Positions 38,042 through 48,323 are shown, counted from the stretch's first letter. The stretch is DNA of 64,000 bases from Diplonema japonicum (GCA_964019335.1 OZ025732.1:124001-188000), one strand, 5' to 3'. The notes: a model not told the origin generated them from the sequence alone. Translations and numbers: made by a program.

Positions 38042-39650
38042 TCACCTTTTCCAACCAGGCGGATGGTGGTTTAGAAATGATCGACCTCACGCAGGACTCC
38101 CCGGACAGACCCTCGCGCAAGAAGAAGCACGACGGCACTGCTTACGAGCACGAAAGCCGTCGTGGTAAGAGTTCCTCCACAGGCGATGGGGATCTTCTCA
38201 TCCTGCGCGAGCAGTCACAGGGTTTTGATCAGGAAGCCCTCAACCGAAGGGCCCTCCAGAGACGGATGGATCGATACCTCAGTCTCTTGGTCTACTTCCG
38301 GCGACACCCGGAGCTCTTGGACGAACACCAGCGTCAGCTCCTGTCGGTCGGTCCCCTCCCGATGCACCTGGACACCTCTCCACATCAACTGCTGCTCGAG
38401 GCCCGTGACACGGATAGAACTGCCGACCAACAGGCAACCGTCGCCAACCAGGAACAGCTTCTTCTGATTGCGCACAAGGCGTTGCCTACCACCGAACGTC
38501 TTCGGTTGTCTCACGAATGGCACTCGGGGCTGAACACCGCGGTACAGCAACAGTGGTGGTCGGAGTTCTTCGCCCAAGGCGGCTGGAAACACCCACTCTT
38601 CGGTTCCGAGGCCCCAAGAGGTGACGAGACTAGGACTCCAGGGAGGACCCCTCTCCTGCTCACCTACAACGGGCAGAGGAACAAACGCCCGGAACCCGAA
38701 GACGGCCCCGCCCTTCCCGCGGCCAAACGGGATCTCGCCGCGACGAGGCCGAACACCAGAGTCACTGGACTTGCCCTTAAGAGGCTCACCAGGGAAGCAG
38801 ACGTCGACGGCCCTGAGGACCTGGATGAGCTTCGACACCTGGGCTTCCTTTCCCAGGGCGAGGCCGTCTTTGACCTCAGCTGCATGTCCAGGGCTTGCAC
38901 ACACTTCCTGGGTGAGACCCCCATGGTCACGGTCCCCCTCGACACACGCGTCGCGATCCCGTGTCTGCTGGTCTGTTATGACTCGACGTGGCTCTACGCT
39001 TCCCGCCAGGGACAGGGCTTTCGGTTGCAGACCCAAGGGTTCAAGGACAAGTCGTATCCGACTGTGGCAGCCCTACTCGCTGACTTCGTGGGGGCAGGGA
39101 CCCTCTACTACAGCGAGTCACAGTGGTCGACTGTGCTGAACTCCTACAACTAGGAACTACTGGAGACGACCCTACGCAATGTAGGAGTGCCGGCCCGGCG
39201 TGCTACGAGGGCGATAGGCTATGCAGGGTCTCACAGACCTCGCACCCTATGATTTTAGTTTCCACCTTTTCCTTTTCCACTTCTTGACTTTTAACTTCCC
39301 TTCTGCTTTCCCAACATGGTTTCCGTCCCGGGTATGACGTTAAACTGCGTCCGCCGACACATTTGGGTCAACATTCTCTGATGACCAAGCCGTCTTTTTC
39401 CGTTTCTTCTCCCCTTCTCTTTGTTATGTTATTTTCATTATTCTTTCTGGCGATAGACTGATACGGGCCATGGAAGCAACCTCTGCTTAATTCCTGGTAC
39501 GTGGGAGGCTCCTCTTGAGGATGTCAGTCACCTTTTCCCTTTTTTACTCGACTCTCTGTTTTCGTATGCAGTATTTATTCTTTCCCCCCCCTTTTTATCT
39601 ATTTCTTCGCTTCTTCATCCTAACTTAAAACCATTTCAGTCACCTTTTCC
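38042..39650 (+). mobile_element. AGR copy Y, nested in X
   Basis: Y is 38053-39639 (1587 bp), the longest AGR copy with both ends proven. Target duplication TCACCTTTTCC at 38042-38052 and 39640-39650 lies within X. It is almost identical to the copy ending at 47021. Confidence 0.92.
38053..39153 (+). pseudogene. AGR protein, 5'-truncated
   Basis: 366 codons open from the Y boundary (NQADGGLEMIDLTQDSPDRP) to TAG. It lacks the first part of the protein. An apparent ATG at 38029 belongs to X, so expression as such is unlikely. One residue difference from the other copy (RQGQGF versus RQEQGF). Confidence 0.8.
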
Positions 39651-39765
39651 CTTTTTTACTCGACTCTCTGTTTTCGTATGCAGTATTTATTCTTTCCCAC
39701 CCCTTTTTATCTATTTCTTCGCTTCTTCATCCTAACTTAAAACCATTTCAGATGCCTGATTTCAA

Positions 39766-40238
39766 GGAGTATTCCCCGTGAGCGCCACAAAAGCCTGTGG
39801 GAAACGAAGCAGCAGGGGAACCCCTCATACGTGTGAGGGCACAGGTCTTAGAAGCGTCCCAAGAGCAACAAAGCGACTCATTTACGAGTTAGATTTAAAA
39901 AAAAAAAAAAAAAAAAAAAAAGCCATTCTGATTTCAAGGTATACTAGCGACACACGTGTCGCGTTGCGATCACTCCACATGTTTCGTCATCAGCGGCCAT
40001 TCATCGAACACTTCCGCGTGCCCAGAAACTAAAGCGCCCAGAGACGTTGACACCTGACGAGGGCCCCCGTCCAACGAAGCTGTGTCAAAAATAGAAACCC
40101 CCTGGGAGCAAGCTTTCCGTACTTCTGAAACACAACGCAGTTATGAATGCCGAACCTTTAACGAAAAAGTAAAGCCCCCCCCCCCCCCCCCAGCCAAATT
40201 TTACCCCCACCCCCCGATAATTTTACCCCCACCACCCC
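39766..40238. other. Spacer with repeated hairpin and C-tract
   Basis: 39938-40030 (GATTTCAAGGTATACTAGCG, ACACACGTGTCGC) repeats at 49093-49193 and partly at 50205-50258. GCGACA-CACG-TGTCGC can pair. A21 at 39898-39920 and C16 near 40176-40191. No gene seen. Confidence 0.5.
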
Positions 40239-40286
40239 TTTTTACCTATTTTTTCGCCTCTCTACTCTAACTTAAAATCATTTCAG
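40239..40286 (+). mobile_element. AGR 3' end, 48 bases
   Basis: CCCCTTTTTACCTATTTTTT ... CTCTAACTTAAAATCATTTC then AG, followed by CCACCC. It lies next to the family-b insert (40300-40350). Confidence 0.75.
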
Positions 40287-40299
40287 CCACCCCGATAAC

Positions 40300-40350
40300 C
40301 TGTTTTCTTTTTTTACTTGTTTCTTACTCCTACATACAATATCATTTCAG
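40300..40350 (+). mobile_element. Small AG-ended insert, family b
   Basis: Same as 36688-36738, in the leader of the LRR gene at 40429. Confidence 0.65.
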
Positions 40351-40428
40351 CCCACCCGATAACGTAATTTAAAAAGAAGAGAAAAAAAGAATACTGAGGT
40401 TCGGCACACCCACAGTAGCCAAAAGAAA

Positions 40429-41946
40429 ATGAAAAGAAAGAGATCAAATGAAGGAATGAACGATATGACAGTGTTCGTGAAGACGGGAGGCGGGGTTCAC
40501 GATGTGGAAGTGTCGGGGAAGGAGACGGTGGGGATCCTGTACAAGAAGGCAGGGTGTGCTGCTGGTTTACTCGAAGGCAAGTTCGAACTGGTTTGGGAGG
40601 GCGAGGTCCTTGACAGGAACGGGGGTGAAGATATCCAGGAACTCGGGCTCGTGGAGGGCAGCGTGGTCCATGTGGAGGCGAAGATGAGAACCGTTCAGCT
40701 GGAGGAGCTTGAGAGCTCAGAAGTGGTTTCAGAGCTTGAGGAGCTTGTGAGAGCTGACCCTGAGCTTGTTCTGATGGTGGAGGTGGGGAACTCGCCAGCT
40801 GTCGAAGTCTTGTCCATGGACAGGACGGGCCTTCCTTCTGAACTTCGGTTCCTCGTTGTCACCGACTCCACAGGCTGTGTTACAAGGATAGGCCCTGGGT
40901 TTCTTCAAGAGTGCGACCACCTGACGTCTGTTGATCTCATCCTCCCCAATGTTTCCACCATTGATGAAAATCTTTTATATGAGTGCAAAAATCTAGAAAC
41001 CATCAACTTGAATGCGATGACCAATCTTTCTTCCATTGGTGATGGCTTCTTGTTTGGGTGCGAAAAACTAGAAACCATCAACTTGAATGCGATGACCAAT
41101 CTTTCTTCCATTGGTCATAACTTCTTGGAGAAGTGCAAAAAACTAGAAACCATCAACTTGAATGCGATGACCAATCTTTCTTCTATTGGTGATTACTTCT
41201 TGTATGGGTGCGTAAAACTAGAAACCATCGACTTGAATGCGATGACCAATCTTTCTTCCATTGGTGATGGCTTCTTGTTTAGGTGCGAAAAACTAGAATC
41301 CATCGACTTGAATGCGATGACCAATCTTTCTTCTATTGGTCATAGCTTCTTGTCTGGGTGCGTAAAACTAGAAACTATCGACTTGAATGCGATGACCAAT
41401 CTTTCTTCCATTGGTGATGGCTTCTTGTTTAGGTGCGAAAAACTAGAAACCATCAACTTGAATGCGATGACCAATCTTTCTTCTATTAGTGATGGCTTCT
41501 TGTCTGGGTGCGTAAAACTAGAAACCATCAACTTGAATGCGATGACCAATCTTTCTTCCATTGGTCATAACTTCTTGAAGGGGTGCAAAAAACTAGAAAC
41601 CATCAACTTGAATGCGATGACCAATCTTTCTTCTATTGGTGATGGCTTCTTGTCTGGGTGCGAAAAACTAGAAACCATAAACTTGAATGCGTTGACCAAT
41701 CTTTCTTCTATTGGTGATCGCTTCTTGTTTGGGTGCAAAAAACTAGAAACCATCGACTTGAATGCGATGACCAATCTTTCTTCCATTGGTGATCGCTTCT
41801 TGTTTGGGTGCAAAAAACTAGAAACCATCGACTTGAATGCGTTGACCAATCTTTCTTCCATTGGTGATGGCTTCTTGGAGGGGTGCGTAAAACTAGAAAC
41901 TGTCGACTTGAATTTAAAAAGAAAAAAAAGAAAAGTCGGTGTTTAG
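40429..41946 (+). CDS. Ubl-LRR protein 2 (12-repeat array)
   Basis: 505 residues. N-terminus MKRKRSNEGMNDM, Ubl about 11-80, linker with ELEELVRADPELVLMVE, then two degenerate repeats (DHLTSVDLILPNVSTID). Twelve 25-residue repeats follow, each encoded by 75 bases, with fixed core LETINLNAMTNLSSIG and variable xxFLxxCxK. Variable pairs in order: DG/FG, HN/EK, DY/YG, DG/FR, HS/SG, DG/FR, DG/SG, HN/KG, DG/SG, DR/FG, DR/FG, DG/EG. It ends in a basic cap (LKRKKRKVGV) that could act as a nuclear localisation signal. BspA-type LRR fold; probably intracellular. Leader GGTTCGGCACACCCACAGTA precedes the ATG by about 30 bases. Confidence 0.85.
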   Translation: MKRKRSNEGMNDMTVFVKTGGGVHDVEVSGKETVGILYKKAGCAAGLLEGKFELVWEGEVLDRNGGEDIQELGLVEGSVVHVEAKMRTVQLEELESSEVVSELEELVRADPELVLMVEVGNSPAVEVLSMDRTGLPSELRFLVVTDSTGCVTRIGPGFLQECDHLTSVDLILPNVSTIDENLLYECKNLETINLNAMTNLSSIGDGFLFGCEKLETINLNAMTNLSSIGHNFLEKCKKLETINLNAMTNLSSIGDYFLYGCVKLETIDLNAMTNLSSIGDGFLFRCEKLESIDLNAMTNLSSIGHSFLSGCVKLETIDLNAMTNLSSIGDGFLFRCEKLETINLNAMTNLSSISDGFLSGCVKLETINLNAMTNLSSIGHNFLKGCKKLETINLNAMTNLSSIGDGFLSGCEKLETINLNALTNLSSIGDRFLFGCKKLETIDLNAMTNLSSIGDRFLFGCKKLETIDLNALTNLSSIGDGFLEGCVKLETVDLNLKRKKRKVGV

Positions 41947-41984
41947 AAGAAGAAGAAAAAAAGAGGGGAAAAAAAGAAGAAAAA

Positions 41985-42360
41985 AGAACACCCTGGCGCT
42001 GAGAAACATCTTCGTGGAAAAACCAACGGAAAGCAATCCAATACCTCAAAGACACCGGGGACCTGCCCCCCTCCGCAACAACTCCACAACAACCATCTAA
42101 CCTGCTGAAGTAGCATGCCGATCAGAAGGCGGCTGAGGCACTTGTCATTTAATCAGAATCCCGAGATCCCATCCCTGATCCCCAAAATAGAGAGTGTACC
42201 ATCCTGTTTCTCGCGGAAACAGAGAACCTACCCCCTCCCCACCACAGCACCCGACCAATCAGATGCAGCAGTGTGAAAAAAAAAAAGCCCCCCTCTCCCC
42301 AAACAAAACAAACAAACAAACATTTCCCCACCCCCGATAACGTATAATTAAGAAAAAATA
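41985..42360 (+). repeat. Intergenic spacer module, long form 2
   Basis: Follows the LRR stop directly: CCTGGCGCTGAGAAACATCT, ACCTCAAAGACACCGGGGAC, CCATCTAACCTGCTGAAGTA, CGACCAATCAGATGCAGCAG, CCCCACCCCCGATAACGTAT. Near-identical to 51905-52300 after the LRR gene at 50432. Confidence 0.7.
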
Positions 42361-42372
42361 TGGGGGGGAAAG

Positions 42373-42564
42373 GATACTGATGTGACGGCAAGGAACGATG
42401 AAGGGAAGACGTCTCTCGATCTTGTCCACTCTGATGATGGTGCGATGCGATACCTGTTGGAGGACCCGAGTCTCGCTCATGATCTGGAGCTGTTCGAAAG
42501 TGGGATGGAGCTGAGGCTTCCTGTTGTTCAACTGATTTCAGAGTATATTGACGAGAGATGGTGA
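42373..42564 (+). pseudogene. Ubl-ANK fragment (last repeat and tail)
   Basis: MTARNDEGKTSLDLVHSDDG, YLLEDPSLAHDLELFESGME, ending EYIDERW. No upstream gene. Fused to spacer sequence at 42378. Confidence 0.8.
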
Positions 42565-42591
42565 TCACTCCACATGCCCCCCTGAAGTCCG

Positions 42592-42960
42592 GCCATCATT
42601 TCTTCGCCACACGCTCCACGCCGAAAGCTTAAATTTTGCAGCAGCGGCTTTGATTGTGGAGAACCCACGAATAGCAGTCAAAATACCTTGAAGACACCGG
42701 GGACGGCCATCTAACCTGCCGAAGTGGCATGCCAATCAGAAGGCGGCTGAGGCACTTATGATTTAATCAGAATCCCGATCCCATCCCTGATGAATGTATC
42801 CTGTTTCTCATGGAAACAGAGAACACCAGCAGCCGACCAATCAGACGCAGCAGTGTGAAAAAAGAAAGCCCCCCCAAACAAACTTTTCCCCACCCCAATA
42901 ACGTGATTGAAAAAGAAAAAGGAAAAAAGAAAAAGAAGAAAGGGTACTGGGGTCCGGCAC
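42592..42960 (+). repeat. RT-A scrap plus intergenic spacer module, long form 3
   Basis: Matches 18670-19090 almost base for base (TTTTGCAGCAGCGGCTTTGA, GACCAATCAGACGCAGCAGT, CCCCAATAACGTGATTGAAA). It precedes the Ubl-ANK gene at 43137, as the other copy precedes the gene at 19214. Confidence 0.7.
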
Positions 42961-43062
42961 CCACAGTAGCCAAGTTCTGTTATTTTCGTTATTCTTTCCG
43001 GCAATAGACTGATACGGGCCAAGAAGAAACGGATACTGAGGTCCGGCACCCAGTAGCCCAAA

Positions 43063-43093
43063 GCTTCTCTACTCTAACTTAAAATCATTTCAG
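43063..43093 (+). mobile_element. AGR 3' end, 31 bases
   Basis: GCTTCTCTACTCTAACTTAA ... ATCATTTCAG inserted in the gene leader. Flanks GGCACCCAGTAGCCCAAA and GCACCCACAATAGCCAAAA are imperfect direct repeats. The homologous leader at 19180 lacks it. Confidence 0.75.
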
Positions 43094-43136
43094 GCACCCA
43101 CAATAGCCAAAAGAAAAAAAGAAGAAGGGAAGGAAA

Positions 43137-44935
43137 ATGAAAAGAAAGAGATCAGATGAAGGAATGAACGATATGACAGTGTTCGTGAAGACGGGAGGCG
43201 GGGTTCACGATGTGGAAGTGTTGGGAAAGGACCTATACAAGAAGGTGGGGTGTGCTGCTAGTTTAATCGTTGAAAGAAAACAAGAAAAAGGCAAAACCAT
43301 GAAAGGAAGCGAAGGACCAGCGGCAGTGACGCTGCAGGCGAGGCTCCCCACCTCTGAGACCATCAGCATTGAGGCAGTGGCTTCGGAGGAGATGAAGAAG
43401 GTGAAGGAGAGGATCGCATCGATGGGAGGGTTGGATGTGGACATCCTCACCCTCACCTTCGATGGGGTGGTGGTGGCGGCGGCGGCAGCTGCTGACGACG
43501 GCGGTGAACAGCTCGTCGGCGATCTTCCTTTTGAGGATGGAAGCATGCTTGAAGTAGTGGTGTGCAAGAGGCAGGCGGCTCTGTTGAAACTCTCTGAGAT
43601 AGGGATCGAAGTGAAAGGAAGGGATTTGTACGAGATATTTATGAACTATTCAGGTTTAGATACATTTTTCAAGGAAGACGTCAAAACAGACGTGGAGATG
43701 TGCGAGGTTGTGAACCTTCTCCTGGATGCTGGGGTGAGTGGTGGGGAGGAGAAGGCATTTCACTTTGTGATCGAGCACAATCTTCCTTCTTGTGTGGAGG
43801 TCCTCTTGATTCGCACTTCTGTGGACGTGAATTCAGAAGTGTCTCTCCCTTCCGAATGGAGAACCACTTCGCGCACACTTCACCGGGCCACTTCTGAGGA
43901 GGTGGCGGCTGTTCTCTTGAGACACAATGCAGATGTGAACGCAAGAGACGGTAACGGTGTTCCTGTCATTCACTATGCAGCTTCTTATGAGCAGCATCCT
44001 GCTGGGAGCAAGCTTTCTGTACTTCTGAAACACAACGCAGATGTGAATGCGAGAGACAGGAAAGGAAGGACGGCTCTTCATAGCGACCATGTCCACCCCT
44101 CTGCTGTACACCTGCTTCTTAAACACAAGGCAGACATCGAGGCAAAAGACAACAAGGGAAGAACACCCCTTTGCTTGGCTCATTTAGAGGTGGCGGCTGT
44201 TCTCTTGAGACACAATGCTGATGTCAACGCAAGAGACGGTAACGGTGTTCCTGTCATTCACTATGCAGCTTCTTATGACAAGCATCCTGGGAGCAAGCTT
44301 TCTGTACTTCTGAAGCACAATGCAGATGTGAATGCGAGAGACAGGGAAGGAAGGACGGCTCTTCATGGCTACCATGTCCACCCCTTTGCTGTACACCTGC
44401 TTCTTGAACACAAGGCAGACATCGAGGCAAAAGACAACAAGGGAAGAACACCCCTTTGCTTGGCTCAGAGGTGGCTGAAGTACTTCTTGAGCACAATGCT
44501 GATGTGAAGGCAAGGGACAATGAAGGGAACACGTGTCTGCACCACGCTGTCAGTGGTAGGTTAGAAGTGTTACCTGTTCTGCTGAGACACAATGCAGATG
44601 TGACGGCAAGGAACGATGAAGGGAAGACGGCTCTCGATCTTCTCCTCTCTATTAAATGGGAAGAAACCAAGGCGATGCGATACCTGTTGGAGGACCCGAG
44701 TCTCGCTCATGATCTGGAGCTGTTCGAAAGTGGGAGGGAGCTGACGAGCGACGTCAGCAGGCTTCCTGTTGTTCAACTGATATCTAAAGCGGCCAAAGAA
44801 TACCATACAGCCGCTGAAGAGTGGTACAAGTGGATGAGAACCGTCATCCAAAGCAAACAGGGACAAACAATTCAACACTTTGACGCTGAGACACATCCTT
44901 GTGGAGAACCCATAAAAAGCAATCAAATACCTTGA
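43137..44935 (+). pseudogene. Ubl-ANK 6, chimeric start, internal duplication, late frameshift
   Basis: Opens MKRKRSDEGMNDMTVFVKTG (LRR branch), linker SLIVERKQEKGKT, then MKGSEGPAAV (ANK branch). A 288-base in-frame tandem duplication covers three ankyrin repeats: 43903-44190 and 44191-44478 (HNADVNARDGNGVPVIHYAA twice). At about 44467 four bases are missing (GGCTCA/GAGG versus GGCTCATTTAGAGG), and the first frame ends at 44507. The rest of the gene continues in another frame to 44935 (EVAEVLLEHNADVKARDNEG ... AAEEWYK). The ancestor was a full-length gene; this copy would give a 456-residue truncated protein. Confidence 0.8.
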
Positions 44936-44961
44936 AGACACCGGGACCGCCCTTCCACAGC

Positions 44962-45160
44962 GACCGCCCTTCTTCGGAAGGTGCCTGTCGCTTGATCAGT
45001 GCCGTCGAATGCGCGCTTTATTTTATAAGTACATATAACAATCGATTGAAAAAAAAAAGAAAAAGAACGCACTAACTAAGAGAAAGGGCGTGTACGAGCG
45101 GGTGAGAAGATCTGCAAGGCTATGAACCTTCTCTATAACAATCGATTGAAAGTATAAGAA
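44962..45160 (+). mobile_element. ORF1-S 3'-end copies, very short
   Basis: 44962-45050: CCCTTCTTCGGAAGGTGCCT, GCTTGATCAGTGCCGTCGAA, ATATAACAATCGATTGAAA. 45133-45160: only the last bases (CTATAACAATCGATTGAAAG). Both are followed by AAGAACGC-like sequence, as at 35300. Confidence 0.65.
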
Positions 45161-45229
45161 CGCATACCAAGGATTGTACCTCCTTTTGAACGCGGCTCTT
45201 AGGACGTCGCTACCGTTTGAACGGCAGAG

Positions 45230-47021
45230 TACAGTCTTCGTCGGCGCCCGCCAGGTACAGCTCACTCCTTGCATCCAGTCCGTCCATGAGAACATCGGAC
45301 TCGGGATGGATACGCCGATGGCTCCCGCCATGGGACACGCGACGCTTCAACCGGTGGTCAACGCCCAGAGAGACACGACGCTGACCCTGGAGCCGCCCGT
45401 GGCCCGAGCCGAGGCAGACGCTCCCCTAGACCCTCACCAGGCGGATGGTGGTTTAGAAATGATCGACCTCACGCAGGACTCCCCGGACAGACCCTCGCGC
45501 AAGAAGAAGCACGACGGCACTGCTTACGAGCACGAAAGCCGTCGTGGTAAGAGTTCCTCCACAGGCGATGGGGATCTTCTCATCCTGCGCGAGCAGTCAC
45601 AGGGTTTTGATCAGGAAGCCCTCAACCGAAGGGCCCTCCAGAGACGGATGGATCGATACCTCAGTCTCTTGGTCTACTTCCGGCGACACCCGGAGCTCTT
45701 GGACGAACACCAGCGTCAGCTCCTGTCGGTCGGTCCCCTCCCGATGCACCTGGACACCTCTCCACATCAACTGCTGCTCGAGGCCCGTGACACGGATAGA
45801 ACTGCCGACCAACAGGCAACCGTCGCCAACCAGGAACAGCTTCTTCTGATTGCGCACAAGGCGTTGCCTACCACCGAACGTCTTCGGTTGTCTCACGAAT
45901 GGCACTCGGGGCTGAACACCGCGGTACAGCAACAGTGGTGGTCGGAGTTCTTCGCCCAAGGCGGCTGGAAACACCCACTCTTCGGTTCCGAGGCCCCAAG
46001 AGGTGACGAGACTAGGACTCCAGGGAGGACCCCTCTCCTGCTCACCTACAACGGGCAGAGGAACAAACGCCCGGAACCCGAAGACGGCCCCGCCCTTCCC
46101 GCGGCCAAACGGGATCTCGCCGCGACGAGGCCGAACACCAGAGTCACTGGACTTGCCCTTAAGAGGCTCACCAGGGAAGCAGACGTCGACGGCCCTGAGG
46201 ACCTGGATGAGCTTCGACACCTGGGCTTCCTTTCCCAGGGCGAGGCCGTCTTTGACCTCAGCTGCATGTCCAGGGCTTGCACACACTTCCTGGGTGAGAC
46301 CCCCATGGTCACGGTCCCCCTCGACACACGCGTCGCGATCCCGTGTCTGCTGGTCTGTTATGACTCGACGTGGCTCTACGCTTCCCGCCAGGAACAGGGC
46401 TTTCGGTTGCAGACCCAAGGGTTCAAGGACAAGTCGTATCCGACTGTGGCAGCCCTACTCGCTGACTTCGTGGGGGCAGGGACCCTCTACTACAGCGAGT
46501 CACAGTGGTCGACTGTGCTGAACTCCTACAACTAGGAACTACTGGAGACGACCCTACGCAATGTAGGAGTGCCGGCCCGGCGTGCTACGAGGGCGATAGG
46601 CTATGCAGGGTCTCACAGACCTCGCACCCTATGATTTTAGTTTCCACCTTTTCCTTTTCCACTTCTTGTCTTTTAACTTCCCTTCTGCTTTCCCAACATG
46701 GTTTCCGTCCCGGGTATGACGTTAAACTGCGTCCGCCGACACATTTGGGTCAACATTCTCTGATGACCAAGCCGTCTTTTTCCGTTTCTTCTCCCCTTCT
46801 CTTTGTTATGTTATTTTCATTATTCTTTCTGGCGATAGACTGATACGGGCCATGGAAGCAACCTCTGCTTAATTCCTGGTACGTGGGAGGCTCCTCTTGA
46901 GGATGTCAGTCACCTTTTCCCTTTTTTACTCGACTCTCTGTTTTCGTATGCAGTATTTATTCTTTCCCACCCCTTTTTATCTATTTCTTCGCTTCTTCAT
47001 CCTAACTTAAAACCATTTCAG
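45230..47021 (+). mobile_element. AGR copy Z, longest copy (complete ORF)
   Basis: Contains the whole AGR ORF, 3' UTR and end CTAACTTAAAACCATTTCAG at 47021, followed by GTACCT. The 5' end is not certain. Sequence to about 45230 resembles 55230-55260 and is probably flank. No target duplication found. Confidence 0.8.
45306..46535 (+). CDS. AGR protein (ORF1-like)
   Basis: 409 residues from ATG 45306 (MDTPMAPAMGHATLQPVV); the frame is also open 44 codons upstream, where the ATG at 45174 lies in flank. Order: Pro/Ala-rich start, SUMO-interacting-like EMIDLTQDSPD (about residues 50-60), basic RKKKHD, a helical region rich in Gln and Leu with YFRRHPELLDEHQRQLL, a second basic stretch (GQRNKRPEPEDG), and a C-terminal domain (SRACTHFLGETP, LLVCYDSTWLYASRQ) shared with ORF1-S. 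No RT or endonuclease. Because the 3' UTR follows at once, AGR appears to lack ORF2 and probably uses another element's machinery. Confidence 0.7.
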   Translation: MDTPMAPAMGHATLQPVVNAQRDTTLTLEPPVARAEADAPLDPHQADGGLEMIDLTQDSPDRPSRKKKHDGTAYEHESRRGKSSSTGDGDLLILREQSQGFDQEALNRRALQRRMDRYLSLLVYFRRHPELLDEHQRQLLSVGPLPMHLDTSPHQLLLEARDTDRTADQQATVANQEQLLLIAHKALPTTERLRLSHEWHSGLNTAVQQQWWSEFFAQGGWKHPLFGSEAPRGDETRTPGRTPLLLTYNGQRNKRPEPEDGPALPAAKRDLAATRPNTRVTGLALKRLTREADVDGPEDLDELRHLGFLSQGEAVFDLSCMSRACTHFLGETPMVTVPLDTRVAIPCLLVCYDSTWLYASRQEQGFRLQTQGFKDKSYPTVAALLADFVGAGTLYYSESQWSTVLNSYN

Positions 47022-47142
47022 GTACCTTCCTTATTTTTGGGGCCTAGTCGGCTCCTAAGCAGAAGTTCTTTTTTAAGATTCGTTCAGTGTTTTTGTTGGT
47101 TTCATTAGCTCTTTTGCTTCTTCTTCATTTCTAACTTTGCAG
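47022..47142 (+). other. Predicted 5' UTR intron of Ubl-ANK 7
   Basis: GT at 47022 (CAG|GTACCTTCC), branch-like TTTCTAACTTTGCAG ending at 47142, 121 bases. The same intron occurs at 55277-55400 with a different upstream exon. Confidence 0.5.
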
Positions 47143-47164
47143 CAAGAAAGGATACCACATAACC

Positions 47165-48323
47165 ATGAGCGAAGGACCACCGACAGTGACGCTGCAGGCG
47201 AGGCTCCCCATCTCTGAGACCATCAGCATTGAGGCAGTGGCTTCGGAGGAGATGAAGAAGGTGAAGGAGAGGATCGCATCGATGGGAGGGTTGGATGTGG
47301 ACATCTTCACCCTCACCTTCGATGGGGTGGTGGTGGCGGCGGCTGCTGACGACGGCGGTGGACAGCTCGTCGGAGATCTTCCTTTTGTGGATGGAAGCAT
47401 GCTTGAAGTGGTGGTGAGCAAGAGGCAGGCGGCTCTGTTGAAACTCTCTGAGATGGGGATCGAAGTGAAAGGAAAGGGATTTGTACGAGATACTTGATAA
47501 TGCCTTTTCAGATAACATTTTAAGTAGAGACGAGGAGGCCTGTGAGGTTGTGAACCTTCTCCTGGATGCTGGGGTGAGTGGTGGGGAAAAGGAGGCCCTT
47601 CAGATGACGGCCAACCTCGATCTTCCTTCTTGTGTGGAGGTCCTCTTGATTCGCACTTCTGTGGACGTGAATTCAGAGGTTTCTCTTCCTGACTATTGGG
47701 GTGATTCATATACAGCACTTCACAGGGCCACTTCTGAGGAGGTGGCGGTTGTTCTCTTGAGACACAATGCAGATGTCAATGCAAGAGACAGTAACGGTGT
47801 TCCTGTCATTCACAGTGCAGCATGTGATAAACATCCTGGGAGCAAGCTTTCTGTACTTCTGGAACACAACGCAGATGTGAATGCGAGAGACAGGAAAGGA
47901 ATGACGGCTCTTCATTACCATATTCACCCCTCTGCTGTACACCTTCTTCTTGAACACAAGGCAGACATCGAGGCAAAAGACATCACGGGAAGAACACCCC
48001 TTAGCTTGGCTTCTTTAGGGGTGGCGGAAGCACTTTTTGAGCACAACGCAGATGTGACAGCAAGGGACAATGGAGGGAACACGTGTCTGCACCACGCTGT
48101 GTTGAGAGATAGGATCAAAGTAGTTCCTGTTCTGCTGAGACACAAGGCATACACCGAGGCAAAAAACAACGAGGGAAGAACACCCCTTTCCTTGGCTAAT
48201 AGTTTGAAGGCAACAGAAGTACTTCTTGAGCACAATGCAAATGTGACAGCAAAGGACAATGAAGGGAACACGTGTCTGCACCACGCTGTTAAAAGAAGAA
48301 TGTTCGAAGTGTTACCTGTTCTC
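47165..48323 (+). pseudogene. Ubl-ANK 7, frameshifted and cut by an AGR
   Basis: ATG 47165 gives MSEGPPTVTLQARLP, a shorter start than MKGSEG. One extra A/G in GGAAAGGGATTT (about 47475) shifts the frame and gives a stop at 47497. The ankyrin repeats continue in the second frame from 47481 to MFEVLPVL. They include two that resemble each other closely (VLLRHKAYTEAKNNEGRTPL, LLEHNANVTAKDNEG). AGR sequence replaces the end at 48324. Confidence 0.8.

Larger units (their letters stand above)
37755..39765 (+). mobile_element. AGR copy X (outer), interrupted by AGR copy Y
   Basis: X is 37769-38052 plus 39640-39751. Target duplication ATGCCTGATTTCAA at 37755-37768 and 39752-39765. X starts in its 3' UTR (TTAGTTTCCACC). 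Confidence 0.9.

Noticed and set aside
38215-39036. Minus-strand ORF of 273 codons, repeated at 45597-46418
   Set aside because: Antisense of the AGR ORF; identical in both copies only because the element copies are nearly identical.
41041-41900. Regular 75-bp repeats read as a CRISPR-like or satellite array
   Set aside because: The repeats are in one open frame, encode LRRs and lie within a protein with Ubl and cap; no spacer logic.
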